Shown here in pieces: positions 44,320 to 51,751 of a DNA stretch of 64,000 nt. Both the position numbers and the translations under genes were made by a program. Under the pieces are notes generated by a model. It made no database searches. It was not told the DNA's origin and was given only the letters and a program-made list of their open reading frames with translations. Source of the DNA: Pseudomonadota bacterium (GTDB lineage Bacteria; Pseudomonadota; Alphaproteobacteria; Azospirillales; Azospirillaceae). The stretch is from assembly GCA_023423695.1 (NCBI GenBank), contig JAFAFA010000032.1, forward strand, positions 62,001-126,000, in the 5' to 3' direction. The number at the start of each line of letters is the position of its first letter. Position 1 is the first letter of the stretch.

Positions 44320-45387
44320 ATGAAAACCTCGCTCTCCCTCGTCACCGTCAGCGCCGCCGCCCTGATGATCCTCTCCGGCATCGGTGCCGCTTCGGCGGCG
44401 GACACGCTCTACGCCGACCCGAAGGTCAAGCAGCCCACCCACAGCGTCGTCATGGATCCGGCGTCGGTTCCCGCCCCGGAAAAGGCCGGCAAGCGGGCGC
44501 CGAAGACCCACAAGGTCTCGCTGGTGACGACGGAGGTCGAATCCAAACTGGATGACGGCACCACCTACACCTACTGGACCTTCAACAACACGGTCCCCGG
44601 CCCGATGGTGCGGGTGCGGGTCGGCGACACGGTGGACGTCTCCATCGCCAATGCGCCGGAATCGACCATGAACCATTCCGTCGACTTCCACGCCGCGACG
44701 GGCTTCCTCGGCGGCGGCCAGATCACCCAGGTAGAGCCGGGCCAGACCAAGGCCTTCAGCTTCAAGGCGCTGACCCCCGGTGTCTACGTGTATCACTGCG
44801 CCACGCCGATGGTTGCCCACCACATCTCCAAGGGCATGTACGGCCTGATCGTGGTCGAGCCGGAAGCCGGCCTGCCGCCGGTGGATCACGAATTCTACGT
44901 GATGCAGCAGGAGATCTACGCCACCAAGGCCAAGAACCTGTCGAACGCCGAGGACGACTATGACGGCCTCGTCAACGAGCGTCCGAGCTATCTGGTGTTC
45001 AACGGCACGGTCGGCGCGCTGACCAAGGACAAGCCGCTGAAGGCCAAGGTCGGTGAGACCGTGCGCCTGTACTTCGGCGTCGGCGGCCCGAACCTGACCT
45101 CTTCCTTCCATGTCATCGGCGAGATCTTCGACCGCGTCTACAACATGGGCGGCCTGGAAACCGAGCCGGCCAAGGGCATCCAGACCGTGACCGTCGCCCC
45201 CGGCGGCGCTACCATGGTGGAGTTCAAGGTCGACTATCCCGGTAAATACGCCCTGGTCGACCATGCGCTGAGCCGCGCCACAAAGGGCCTGATCGGCATC
45301 CTGGAAGTCGAAGGCACGGCCGACGACAGCATCATCCTCGACAAGTCCGGCGACTCCCGCAAGAAGATGGGCGAGATGCAGCACTGA
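44320..45387 (+). CDS. nirK: Copper-containing nitrite reductase NirK
   Basis: 355-residue periplasmic enzyme with a signal peptide ending near AASA-ADTL. Type 1 copper ligands are His119 (MNHS), Cys160 (YHC), His168 and Met173 (HHISKGM). Type 2 ligands are His124 (DFHAATG), His159 and a C-terminal-half His in SSFHVIGEIFD. Reduces nitrite to NO, which norCB then removes. The CATPMVAHH loop is one residue shorter than in Alcaligenes-type enzymes. The ATG at 44320 replaces a longer frame whose first codons overlap the FNR box. A strong terminator follows. Confidence 0.95.
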   Translation: MKTSLSLVTVSAAALMILSGIGAASAADTLYADPKVKQPTHSVVMDPASVPAPEKAGKRAPKTHKVSLVTTEVESKLDDGTTYTYWTFNNTVPGPMVRVRVGDTVDVSIANAPESTMNHSVDFHAATGFLGGGQITQVEPGQTKAFSFKALTPGVYVYHCATPMVAHHISKGMYGLIVVEPEAGLPPVDHEFYVMQQEIYATKAKNLSNAEDDYDGLVNERPSYLVFNGTVGALTKDKPLKAKVGETVRLYFGVGGPNLTSSFHVIGEIFDRVYNMGGLETEPAKGIQTVTVAPGGATMVEFKVDYPGKYALVDHALSRATKGLIGILEVEGTADDSIILDKSGDSRKKMGEMQH

Positions 45388-45403
45388 GGGTTGGGTCTGA
45401 TTT

Positions 45404-45438
45404 AAAAGCCCCTCTCCTGCAAGGGAGAGGGGCTTTTT
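45404..45438. terminator. Intrinsic terminator after nirK
   Basis: AAAAGCCCCTCTCC (45404-45417) pairs with GGGAGAGGGGCTTTT (45423-45437) around TGCAA, with T-rich tails on both strands. It can stop nirK transcripts and also read from the opposite strand. Confidence 0.85.
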
Positions 45439-45455
45439 CATCGCCTATACCACCG

Positions 45456-45491
45456 AAAAACAAAGAAGGGCCGCCGTTTCCGGCAGCCCTT
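45456..45491 (-). terminator. Intrinsic terminator of the 26-codon unit
   Basis: On the minus strand AAGGGC-T-GCCG pairs with CGGC-G-GCCCTT around GAAA (arms 45481-45491 and 45466-45476, one mismatch), followed by CTTTGTTTTT. It directly follows the small ORF at 45533-45613. Confidence 0.75.
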
Positions 45492-45532
45492 CCATTGTCT
45501 ATCCGTGTGTCGTCGACACCACGGCGCAGTCC

Positions 45533-45613
45533 TTAGCGGACCGAAATCCCCTTCGCGAAGAAAGAGACCTCGGCCTTGGCGCTCGACGACGAGTGAGACG
45601 GACAATGAGACAC
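45533..45613 (-). CDS. 26-residue ORF with exceptional ribosome site
   Basis: GTG-initiated ORF whose product begins MSHCPSHSSSSAK and ends SFFAKGISVR. It has one Cys, two His, a Ser run and no hydrophobic helix. The Shine-Dalgarno (minus strand 45630-45616) is complementary over 15 bases to the 3' end of 16S rRNA (GATCACCTCCTTTCT), far stronger than any neighbour's. A promoter and a terminator enclose it, so the whole unit is about 190 bases. No family is recognised. It could be a peptide gene, a leader peptide or a bait for ribosomes. The longer frame to 45708 in another phase is not supported. Confidence 0.6.
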   Translation of the reverse strand: MSHCPSHSSSSAKAEVSFFAKGISVR

Positions 45614-45650
45614 GAGATCACCTCCTTTCTGTTGTTGGCGTATGACACCC

Positions 45651-45678
45651 TATATAAGCCGGGTCGCGTGAACTGCAA
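45651..45678 (-). promoter_or_regulatory. Promoter of the 26-codon unit
   Basis: On the minus strand TTGCAG (45678-45673), a 16-base spacer, then TATATA (45656-45651). Initiation near 45644 gives a leader of about 30 bases before the GTG. It is the best AT-rich -10 among the intergenic regions inspected. Confidence 0.6.
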
Positions 45679-45720
45679 GGCGGATTGCTGACCGCCCCGC
45701 TGTGACATTTGCCGGCCCGC

Positions 45721-46998
45721 TCACATCAGCGCGTTGGGCACGAACAGCACTATCCCGGGCCACAGGAGCAGCACCGCGACCAGAGCCACCACCGCCAGGA
45801 CGAAGGGGATGGATTCGACGATGTATTCCTCGATGGGGCAGTCCAGCAGGCTGCACACGGTGTACATCGCCACCCCCACCGGCGGGGTCATCGAACCCAG
45901 CGTGACGATGGTCATCATCAGGATGCCGAAATGCACCGGATCGACGCCAAGCGGCTGGACGATCGGCAGGAAGATCGGCGTCAGCAGAAGCACCAGAACC
46001 GTGCTTTCGATGAACAGGCCGGCGATGAACAGGAAGATCAGGATCAGGGTCACCACCAGCGCCGGTTCCCGCGTCAGGTCGGTCATGGCGGCGGCGATGC
46101 TCTGCGGCGCCTGTTCGAAGACGATGGCGTAGCCGACCATTCCGGAGAACAGGATGATCAGCATGATCAGGCCGGTATCCGTCACCGCCTCGACCAGCGC
46201 GTCGGTCAGCCCTTGCATGGTCAGTTCGCGGTGGGCGAAGAAGCCGACGAGCACGGCATAGACGACGGCGAAGGCGCCCACTTCCGACGGAGTGAACAGG
46301 CCGCCGCGGATGGCGACCAGCAGGGCCACCGGGAACAGCAGAGCCCATTTAGCGTCGACCACCGCCGCCCACACCGCCTTCGCGGTCGGCCGCTGGGTGG
46401 TGGCGGCGCGATAGCCGCGGCGCCGGGCGATCCACCAGACGGTGAACATCAGCACGGCCATCATCAGGAAGCCGGGAACGATGCCGGCCAGGAACAGCCG
46501 GCCGATCGACACGTTGCCGACGAAGCCGTACAGAATCAGGCCCAGGCTGGGCGGAATGGTCGCGGTGATCAGCGACCCAACCGCGATGACGGCCGAGGTG
46601 AAGCCCTTGGAATAGCCGCTGCGGATCAGGTCGGGACCCAGGATGCGCGCCTCCATCGCCGCGTCGGCGACGGCGGAGCCCGACACGCCGCCCATCAGCG
46701 TGGACAGCACGATGCAGACCTGCGCCAGACCGCCCGACATCCAGGACACCAGCACGTTCGAACAGGCGATCAGCCGGTGGGTGATGCCGGTCCGGTTCAT
46801 CATGTGCCCGGCCAGCACGAAGAAGGGGACCGCCAGCAGCGGGAAGCTCTGCGACGCGGTGGCGACCTGCTGCACCCCGATCGACATCGGGATGATGCCG
46901 TTGGTCAGGAAGAAGGTGAAGCCGGCGATGCCGATGGCGAAGGCGATAGGAACGCCCAGCCCCATCAGGACGAAAAAGGATACGGCGAGCAGGGTCAC
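45721..46998 (-). CDS. dctM: TRAP transporter large permease (DctM-like)
   Basis: 425-residue ion-coupled permease of about 12 helices. Motifs: LLAVPFFVLAGHMMNRTG, STLMGGVSGSAVADAAM, ATIPPSLGLILYG and GSMTPPVGVAMYTVCSL, all typical of TRAP DctM. Start is GTG at 46998, overlapping the dctQ stop by 4 bases (GTGA). With DctQ it moves the solute captured by DctP using a sodium gradient. Only the C-terminal part of the longer open frame in this phase is real. Confidence 0.92.
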   Translation of the reverse strand: MTLLAVSFFVLMGLGVPIAFAIGIAGFTFFLTNGIIPMSIGVQQVATASQSFPLLAVPFFVLAGHMMNRTGITHRLIACSNVLVSWMSGGLAQVCIVLSTLMGGVSGSAVADAAMEARILGPDLIRSGYSKGFTSAVIAVGSLITATIPPSLGLILYGFVGNVSIGRLFLAGIVPGFLMMAVLMFTVWWIARRRGYRAATTQRPTAKAVWAAVVDAKWALLFPVALLVAIRGGLFTPSEVGAFAVVYAVLVGFFAHRELTMQGLTDALVEAVTDTGLIMLIILFSGMVGYAIVFEQAPQSIAAAMTDLTREPALVVTLILIFLFIAGLFIESTVLVLLLTPIFLPIVQPLGVDPVHFGILMMTIVTLGSMTPPVGVAMYTVCSLLDCPIEEYIVESIPFVLAVVALVAVLLLWPGIVLFVPNALM

Positions 46999-47513
46999 GG
47001 CATCACCTCCTCGGCGAGCGGAACTTCCGACGGCGTGTTGAAGATCGGGCGCGGGGTCCGGCGCAGCCGGCCGATGGCGGCAACCGTCTGCCCCAGCAGG
47101 GTGAAGGACAGCAGCAGGCAGCCGACCGGCACCGCCGCAGTGACGAAGGCATAGCTGATGCCGCTGTCGCCGAACTGCCGTTCCAGGTTCAGCATGGTCA
47201 GCTGATAACCCTTGACCGCCATGGTCAGCAGGAAGGCCAGCACCACCAGCGCCAGCAGGATGTCCAGCACCGCGCGCGGCCGCGCCGGCAGGCGCTTGAC
47301 CAGATAGTCGATGCCGATATGGGCATGCTTGCGCAGGGCAAGGTCGGCGCCGAGGAAGCTGGCCCAGGCGAACAGCAGCTGGGCGACGTCCACCGACCAG
47401 ACCAGGGGATAGCCGAACCAGCGGCTGACGCCTGCCAGGAAGACCAGCAGGACGATGACGGCGAGCAGCGTCGTCGCCAACACCGCCTCCGCCTTGACGT
47501 ACAGGGATTTCAT
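46995..47513 (-). CDS. dctQ: TRAP transporter small permease (DctQ-like)
   Basis: 172-residue four-helix membrane protein with the DctQ pattern VLLVFLAGVSRWFGYPLVWS and ELAQ-like DVAQLLFAWASFLGADLALR, then HIGIDYLVKRLP. It forms the membrane unit with DctM. A gap of 123 bases separates it from dctP and contains a hairpin, GGGGGTG/CACCCCC (about 47604-47629), that may lower permease expression relative to the receptor. Confidence 0.92.
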   Translation of the reverse strand: MKSLYVKAEAVLATTLLAVIVLLVFLAGVSRWFGYPLVWSVDVAQLLFAWASFLGADLALRKHAHIGIDYLVKRLPARPRAVLDILLALVVLAFLLTMAVKGYQLTMLNLERQFGDSGISYAFVTAAVPVGCLLLSFTLLGQTVAAIGRLRRTPRPIFNTPSEVPLAEEVMP

Positions 47514-47636
47514 TGCAAGGGGGTGCTCCGGTCCGGCCCGCCGGGGTCGTCAGCGACGACGAAGGCTGCGAGCGTCGGTTGTTGGGAGGGGAGCGGGAGG
47601 GAAGGGGGTGGCCCGACCGGGACACCCCCACTCCGG

Positions 47637-48620
47637 TTACTGCTTGACGAGGGCTTCGACCTGCTTGTGCAGATCGCCATAGCCGAGCTTTTCATAAACC
47701 GGGGCCGTGGCGGTGCGGAAGGGCGCCACGTCGATCTCGACGATCTGCATGCCCTTGTCCTTCATCTGCTTCTCGAAGTCCGCCAGCGAATCTTCGGTCG
47801 CCTTAGACGCGCTGTCGCCGGCCTTCAGCGATTCCTCGCGCAGCAGCGTCTGCATGTCCTTCGGCAGGCCGTCGAACCAAGCAGCGCTGGTGACGATGCC
47901 GGTGATCAGGTTGATGTGGCCGGTCTTGGTCAGGTACTTCGCCACCTCGTACAGGCGGGAGCCGTAGATGGCCGGGTCCTGCGCCTCCGCCCCGTCGATC
48001 ACCTGCTGCTGCATGGCGGTGTAGACCTCCGACCAGGGCAGCGGCGTCGGCGTGGCTCCCATGGCGCGGATCGTCTCCATCCACACCGGCGCACCGGGGG
48101 TGCGGACGCGCACGCCGCTGAGGTCGGCCGGCACCTTCACCGGCTTGTTGGTCAGCATGTGGCGCTCGCCCTGCCACCAGTTGAAGGACAGCACCTGATG
48201 GCCCGACGCCTTGCGCAGCTTCTGCACCCACTCCTCGAACATCGGGGAGGTCACGACCTTGCGGATCCCGCCATAGCCCTGGGCGACGTAGGGCGCACCG
48301 AGAACGCCGAACTCCTTCACGAAGACGGCCAGCCGGCCGCCGTCCACCACCACCGCGACGGGGGCGCCGGCCCGCGCCTGCTCCAGCAGATCCTCGTCCT
48401 TGCCCAGCTGCGAGGCAGGGAAAAGCCGGACGCTCATCTTGCCGGCCGACCGCTTTTCCACATTGGCCTTGAACTCCTCCAGGCCCTTGTAGAGCGGATC
48501 CTGCGGCGACAGCGCCGTGTTGACGCTGAGGGTGTAGTCGGCGGCCGACGCGCCGAACGAAGCCAGGGACATCACCGAACCGAACAGCGCAGCGCGCACG
48601 GCCTTCGCCATGACAGACAT
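47637..48620 (-). CDS. dctP: TRAP transporter solute-binding protein (DctP-like)
   Basis: 327-residue periplasmic receptor with a signal peptide ending near GASA-ADYTL. DctP features: RLFPASQLGKDEDLLEQAR, the Arg-containing ligand-clamp segment LSGVRVRTPGAPVWMETI, and PLPWSEVYTAMQQQVIDGAE. The ligand is probably a carboxylate but is not identifiable. The ATG at 48620 has GGAGG 7 bases upstream; the frame extends to 48881 without similarity. It is the first gene of the dctPQM operon. Confidence 0.9.
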   Translation of the reverse strand: MSVMAKAVRAALFGSVMSLASFGASAADYTLSVNTALSPQDPLYKGLEEFKANVEKRSAGKMSVRLFPASQLGKDEDLLEQARAGAPVAVVVDGGRLAVFVKEFGVLGAPYVAQGYGGIRKVVTSPMFEEWVQKLRKASGHQVLSFNWWQGERHMLTNKPVKVPADLSGVRVRTPGAPVWMETIRAMGATPTPLPWSEVYTAMQQQVIDGAEAQDPAIYGSRLYEVAKYLTKTGHINLITGIVTSAAWFDGLPKDMQTLLREESLKAGDSASKATEDSLADFEKQMKDKGMQIVEIDVAPFRTATAPVYEKLGYGDLHKQVEALVKQ

Positions 48621-48924
48621 CTCGTTTCCTCCCAGCAAATTGGACTGTCGGCGGCATGGAAACCGCCGTTCGACTGGTGCGTGTTCGGCCCGACGCCGGG
48701 GTGCCGGCGGCGCCCGCAAGACGGGGCTCCGGCAGGGAAGGGAATGGCCGATGACCAGATTGTTGAACGACTGGTATGGTAGTATGTATGAATGGTCTTG
48801 GCAATAGCGTTTCGGGCGGAATGTACGTTTTGCCTGCATGACGGGCGTCGGACGGTGTGCGCATGGAAAAAGGGCCGGCACCCTAGAAGGATGCCGGCCC
48901 TTTTCTTATCCGTGTTCAGCCCGC
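48621..48924. other. Intergenic region upstream of dctP
   Basis: No ORF is convincing in these 304 bases. The region holds the dctP promoter area, AT-rich around 48765-48800 with CATACT-like elements on the minus strand, and a bidirectional terminator at 48867-48904. Confidence 0.5.
48867..48904 (-). terminator. Intrinsic terminator after the SDR gene
   Basis: AAAAGGGCCGGCA (48868-48880) pairs with TGCCGGCCCTTTT (48892-48904); T-rich tails exist on both strands. On the minus strand it ends the PKS-methyltransferase-SDR transcript before it reaches the dctP promoter. Confidence 0.85.
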
Positions 48925-49938
48925 CTAGCGCAGGCGCGGCGTCATCCGGCTCATGGCGAAGCCCAGCCCGCCCGCCAGGATCAGCCCGGCGGCGACCGCC
49001 AGACCGCGTGTGGTGCCGCTGGGGGCGGCAAGCCGCAGGCTGTTGTGCGGCAGGCCGAAACGGCCGCGGGTCCGGTGCAGACCGTCGACGGGGTGATAGA
49101 GGTTGTCCGGCCTGCCGGGGACCTCGGTCTCCTCCGTCAGCTGGCCGTCCACCGCATTGGCGGCGAGGTAGCGGTCGGCAAAGCCGGGAGCGAGAAAATT
49201 GCCGAGGATGGCCTGCATCGCCGATCCACCCAGCCAGTATTCCCGGCGGGGGTTCTCGGCGGCGTGCAGGATGGCGCGGGCGATGTCCTCCGGCTGGAAG
49301 ATCGTCCCCATCGGCCGGGCACGGCGCGGCATGTGGCTGCGTGCCCAATCGAACTGCGGGGTGTTGACCGCAGGCAGATGCACCGCCGTCAGGGTGATCC
49401 GGCTGTTCTCGTGGATCAACTCCGACCGCAGGCTGTCGACGAAGCCCTGCACCGCATGCTTGGCCGCGCAATAGGCCGACTGCAGCGGGATCGACCGATA
49501 GGCCAGCGCCGATCCGACCTGAAGGATCGTGCCTTGCCCCCGCACCCGCATCCGCCGCAGCGCCGTCTGGATGCCATAGGCGGAGCCGAGATAGGTCACC
49601 TCGGTCACCCGCCGCAATTCTTCTGCCGTCACCGCATGGACCGGGCCGAAGACGGTGACCATCGCCGCATTGATCCAGACGTCGATGGGACCGAAGGCCT
49701 CCTCCACCTTGTCGGCGGCGCTGTCCAGCGCATCGGCCTCGGCGACGTCCAGCGGCAGCACCAGGGCCCGGCCGCCCAATCGCTCCACCTCCGCCTTAAC
49801 CTCCTCCAGTGCTTCCTCGGAGCGGGCGATCAGGCCGATGGAGGCCTGCCGGTAGGCGGCGAAGGCCAGCGCCGTGGCACGGCCGACCCCGGCCGACGCG
49901 CCGGTGATGCAGACGACGGGGGCTGACGGAAGGGGCAT
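48925..49938 (-). CDS. Short-chain dehydrogenase/reductase with C-terminal helix
   Basis: 337-residue SDR. The nucleotide-binding motif is CITGASAGVGRATALAF, the NNAG-equivalent is INAAM, the catalytic Ser is in GSALAY and the catalytic pair is YCAAKHA. The final 30 residues contain a hydrophobic helix (GLAVAAGLILAGGLGFAMS), so the enzyme is probably tail-anchored. SDRs of this long type act on lipids or polyketides; placement downstream of a type III PKS and a methyltransferase suggests tailoring of a lipidic phenol. The ATG at 49938 has AGGAC upstream; one at 49956 is possible. Confidence 0.85.
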   Translation of the reverse strand: MPLPSAPVVCITGASAGVGRATALAFAAYRQASIGLIARSEEALEEVKAEVERLGGRALVLPLDVAEADALDSAADKVEEAFGPIDVWINAAMVTVFGPVHAVTAEELRRVTEVTYLGSAYGIQTALRRMRVRGQGTILQVGSALAYRSIPLQSAYCAAKHAVQGFVDSLRSELIHENSRITLTAVHLPAVNTPQFDWARSHMPRRARPMGTIFQPEDIARAILHAAENPRREYWLGGSAMQAILGNFLAPGFADRYLAANAVDGQLTEETEVPGRPDNLYHPVDGLHRTRGRFGLPHNSLRLAAPSGTTRGLAVAAGLILAGGLGFAMSRMTPRLR

Positions 49939-49978
49939 GGGATTTGTCCTGATCATGGTGCCGCATCATGTGGTGCCG

Positions 49979-50545
49979 TCAGGCGGCCGGCGGGACCCGG
50001 CGGCCGCTCCAGCCTGTCCAACGGCCTGCACCGCCCCCGGTTCCCTGCCGGTCGCTCAGCGCCTCCTCCTCTACCTGGATGCGGCGGCGGGTGAGGGGAA
50101 TGTTCAAGAGCGTGGCGACGACGGCGATCCAGACATTGCCGAACACCAGCGGCAGCACCACAAGTTCGCCTGCCACCACCAGGTAGTTGGGATGGCGGAC
50201 CCAACGGAAGGGGCCGCGGCGGACCAGCGGCGCCCCGTCCAGCGTGATGATCCGCGTCGTCCAGAAGCGGCCGAGCGTCGCGATCACCCATACCCGCCCG
50301 GCCTGCAGCAGCAGGAACAGCGCCAGAAGCCAGCCATTGATCGGGGCATCGGCCGGCACCGCCAGGAACAGCGCCAGCAGCCATCCGGCATGCAGCACGA
50401 CGAACAGCGGGTAATGGGCGGCGCCGACCTCCCGTGCGCCCTCAGCCAGCAGGCGCGCGGTGTTGCGGCGGGCGACCACCAGTTCCAGCAGTCGCTGCGC
50501 CGTGACCGTCAGCAGGATCAGCTGCGGCCAAGCGAAAAAGTCCAT
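49979..50545 (-). CDS. Isoprenylcysteine carboxyl methyltransferase-family membrane protein
   Basis: 188-residue integral membrane methyltransferase with about four helices and the SAM-binding signature GPFRWVRHPNYLVV followed by RRRIQVEEEAL. In bacteria such proteins are frequently paired with type III polyketide synthases (for example Bacillus BpsB) and O-methylate alkylpyrones or alkylresorcinols. The ATG at 50545 is 2 bases after the PKS stop, so co-translation is likely. Pairing and topology support a role on a membrane-soluble polyketide. Confidence 0.85.
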   Translation of the reverse strand: MDFFAWPQLILLTVTAQRLLELVVARRNTARLLAEGAREVGAAHYPLFVVLHAGWLLALFLAVPADAPINGWLLALFLLLQAGRVWVIATLGRFWTTRIITLDGAPLVRRGPFRWVRHPNYLVVAGELVVLPLVFGNVWIAVVATLLNIPLTRRRIQVEEEALSDRQGTGGGAGRWTGWSGRRVPPAA

Positions 50546-50547
50546 GG

Positions 50548-51606
50548 TCACAGATCCAGCAGGGTGAGGCCGGCGGTGAATCCGGGGCCGAGCGCCAGCA
50601 TCAGATGCGGCCCGGTGGCACCGTTGCGCATCCGGCGGTCGAGCACGAACATCACGCTGGCCGCCGACATGTTGCCGCAGTCGCCCAGCACCGCCCATGA
50701 GTCGTCCATCCCGGCGGTGGCGGGCGCCATCACCTCGGTCAGCGCCTGAAGGACCTTGGCGCCGCCGGGGTGGCAGATCACCCCGGACAGGTCCGCGCGG
50801 GTCATGCCGCGATGGGTGAGGAAACCATCGACCACAGGAGCCAGCCGCTCGCGGATCAGGCGCGGGATGTCCTGGCTGAAGACGACGCCGAAGCCCTCGT
50901 CCTCGATCCGCCAGCCCATGATCCGCCGGGTGCCCGGCCATGTGTGTTCGGCACTGTCGACGACGCGCGGGCCGGGTTTGTCGTCGCCGGCTATCGGCGC
51001 CCGCAGCAGGGCGGCGGCGGCACCGTCGGCGAACAGGGCGCTCGCCACCACATTGGTGGGGGAGGCCTCTTCCGGCCGGTGCGACAGGGTGCAGAGCTCG
51101 ACCACCAGGAACAGCACGGTGCGCCCCAGCATGGCGCGCGCCATCATGCCCGCCCGCGCCAGCCCCAGCGCCCCGCCGGCACAGCCCAGTCCGAAGACCG
51201 GCAGCCGCACCGTGTCGGGCCGGAAGCCCATGCGGTCGAGCAGAAGCGCCTCCAGGCTCGGGGTGGCGATGCCGGTGGTGGTGGCGCAGACGATGGCGTC
51301 GACATCGGTGGGGCGCAGGCCGGCCGCGTCCAGCGCCTTGCCTGCCGCCTCTTCCAGCAGGTCCAGCGCGACGCGCTCGAACACGGCGGCACGCTCACCC
51401 CAGCCGTGGGGCTCCAGATACCAGGACAGCGGGCAGGCGGCATAGCGGCTGCGGATGCCGGTGTTGGCGAAGACGGGGGCCAGCCGGTCGAAGTCGCGCA
51501 GGCGATGGGCGAACACCCTCCGGGCGACGGCCAGCGTCTCCTCCTGCTCGAGGCGGTGGGGCGGCAACGCCGTGGCGACCGCCAACAGCCGCGGATCGAG
51601 TGACAT
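50548..51606 (-). CDS. Type III polyketide synthase (chalcone synthase-like)
   Basis: 352-residue homodimeric ketosynthase. The nucleophile is Cys142 in GLGCAGGALG, His lies in ICHPGGAKVL and Asn in GDCGNMSAAS, completing the Cys-His-Asn triad. Related bacterial enzymes extend long fatty acyl-CoAs with malonyl-CoA to alkylresorcinols or alkylpyrones, which can act as membrane phenolic lipids, including in cysts. Product class is inferred from the methyltransferase partner. The ATG at 51606 gives family length; the longer frame is low-complexity. Confidence 0.9.
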   Translation of the reverse strand: MSLDPRLLAVATALPPHRLEQEETLAVARRVFAHRLRDFDRLAPVFANTGIRSRYAACPLSWYLEPHGWGERAAVFERVALDLLEEAAGKALDAAGLRPTDVDAIVCATTTGIATPSLEALLLDRMGFRPDTVRLPVFGLGCAGGALGLARAGMMARAMLGRTVLFLVVELCTLSHRPEEASPTNVVASALFADGAAAALLRAPIAGDDKPGPRVVDSAEHTWPGTRRIMGWRIEDEGFGVVFSQDIPRLIRERLAPVVDGFLTHRGMTRADLSGVICHPGGAKVLQALTEVMAPATAGMDDSWAVLGDCGNMSAASVMFVLDRRMRNGATGPHLMLALGPGFTAGLTLLDL

Positions 51607-51709
51607 CCTGCCTCCTGCATGCAGCGGAGGACCGGGCTGCGCAACAGGTCGATACGCAGTCCAGCCCTTTCCGCCAACAGAAAGCTGCCCCTGCGGTTGC
51701 GCCCGCCCA

Positions 51710-51743
51710 CCCTTCTCAAAAGGCGATAGCCTTCTGAGAAGGG
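51710..51743 (-). terminator. Hairpin downstream of the SulP gene
   Basis: CCCTTCTCA (51710-51718) and TGAGAAGGG (51735-51743) are perfect 9-bp arms with an inner AAGG/CCTT stem. No T tract follows, so it may be Rho-assisted or an RNA-stabilising element. Confidence 0.5.
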
Positions 51744-51751
51744 CCTGTCGT

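Noticed and set aside
41628..45438. CCCCTCT/AGAGGGG stems as a repeat family like the REP elements
   Set aside because: These two stems fit ordinary terminator or hairpin design after norQ and nirK and lack the paired inverted layout of the repeats at 18447 and 56685.
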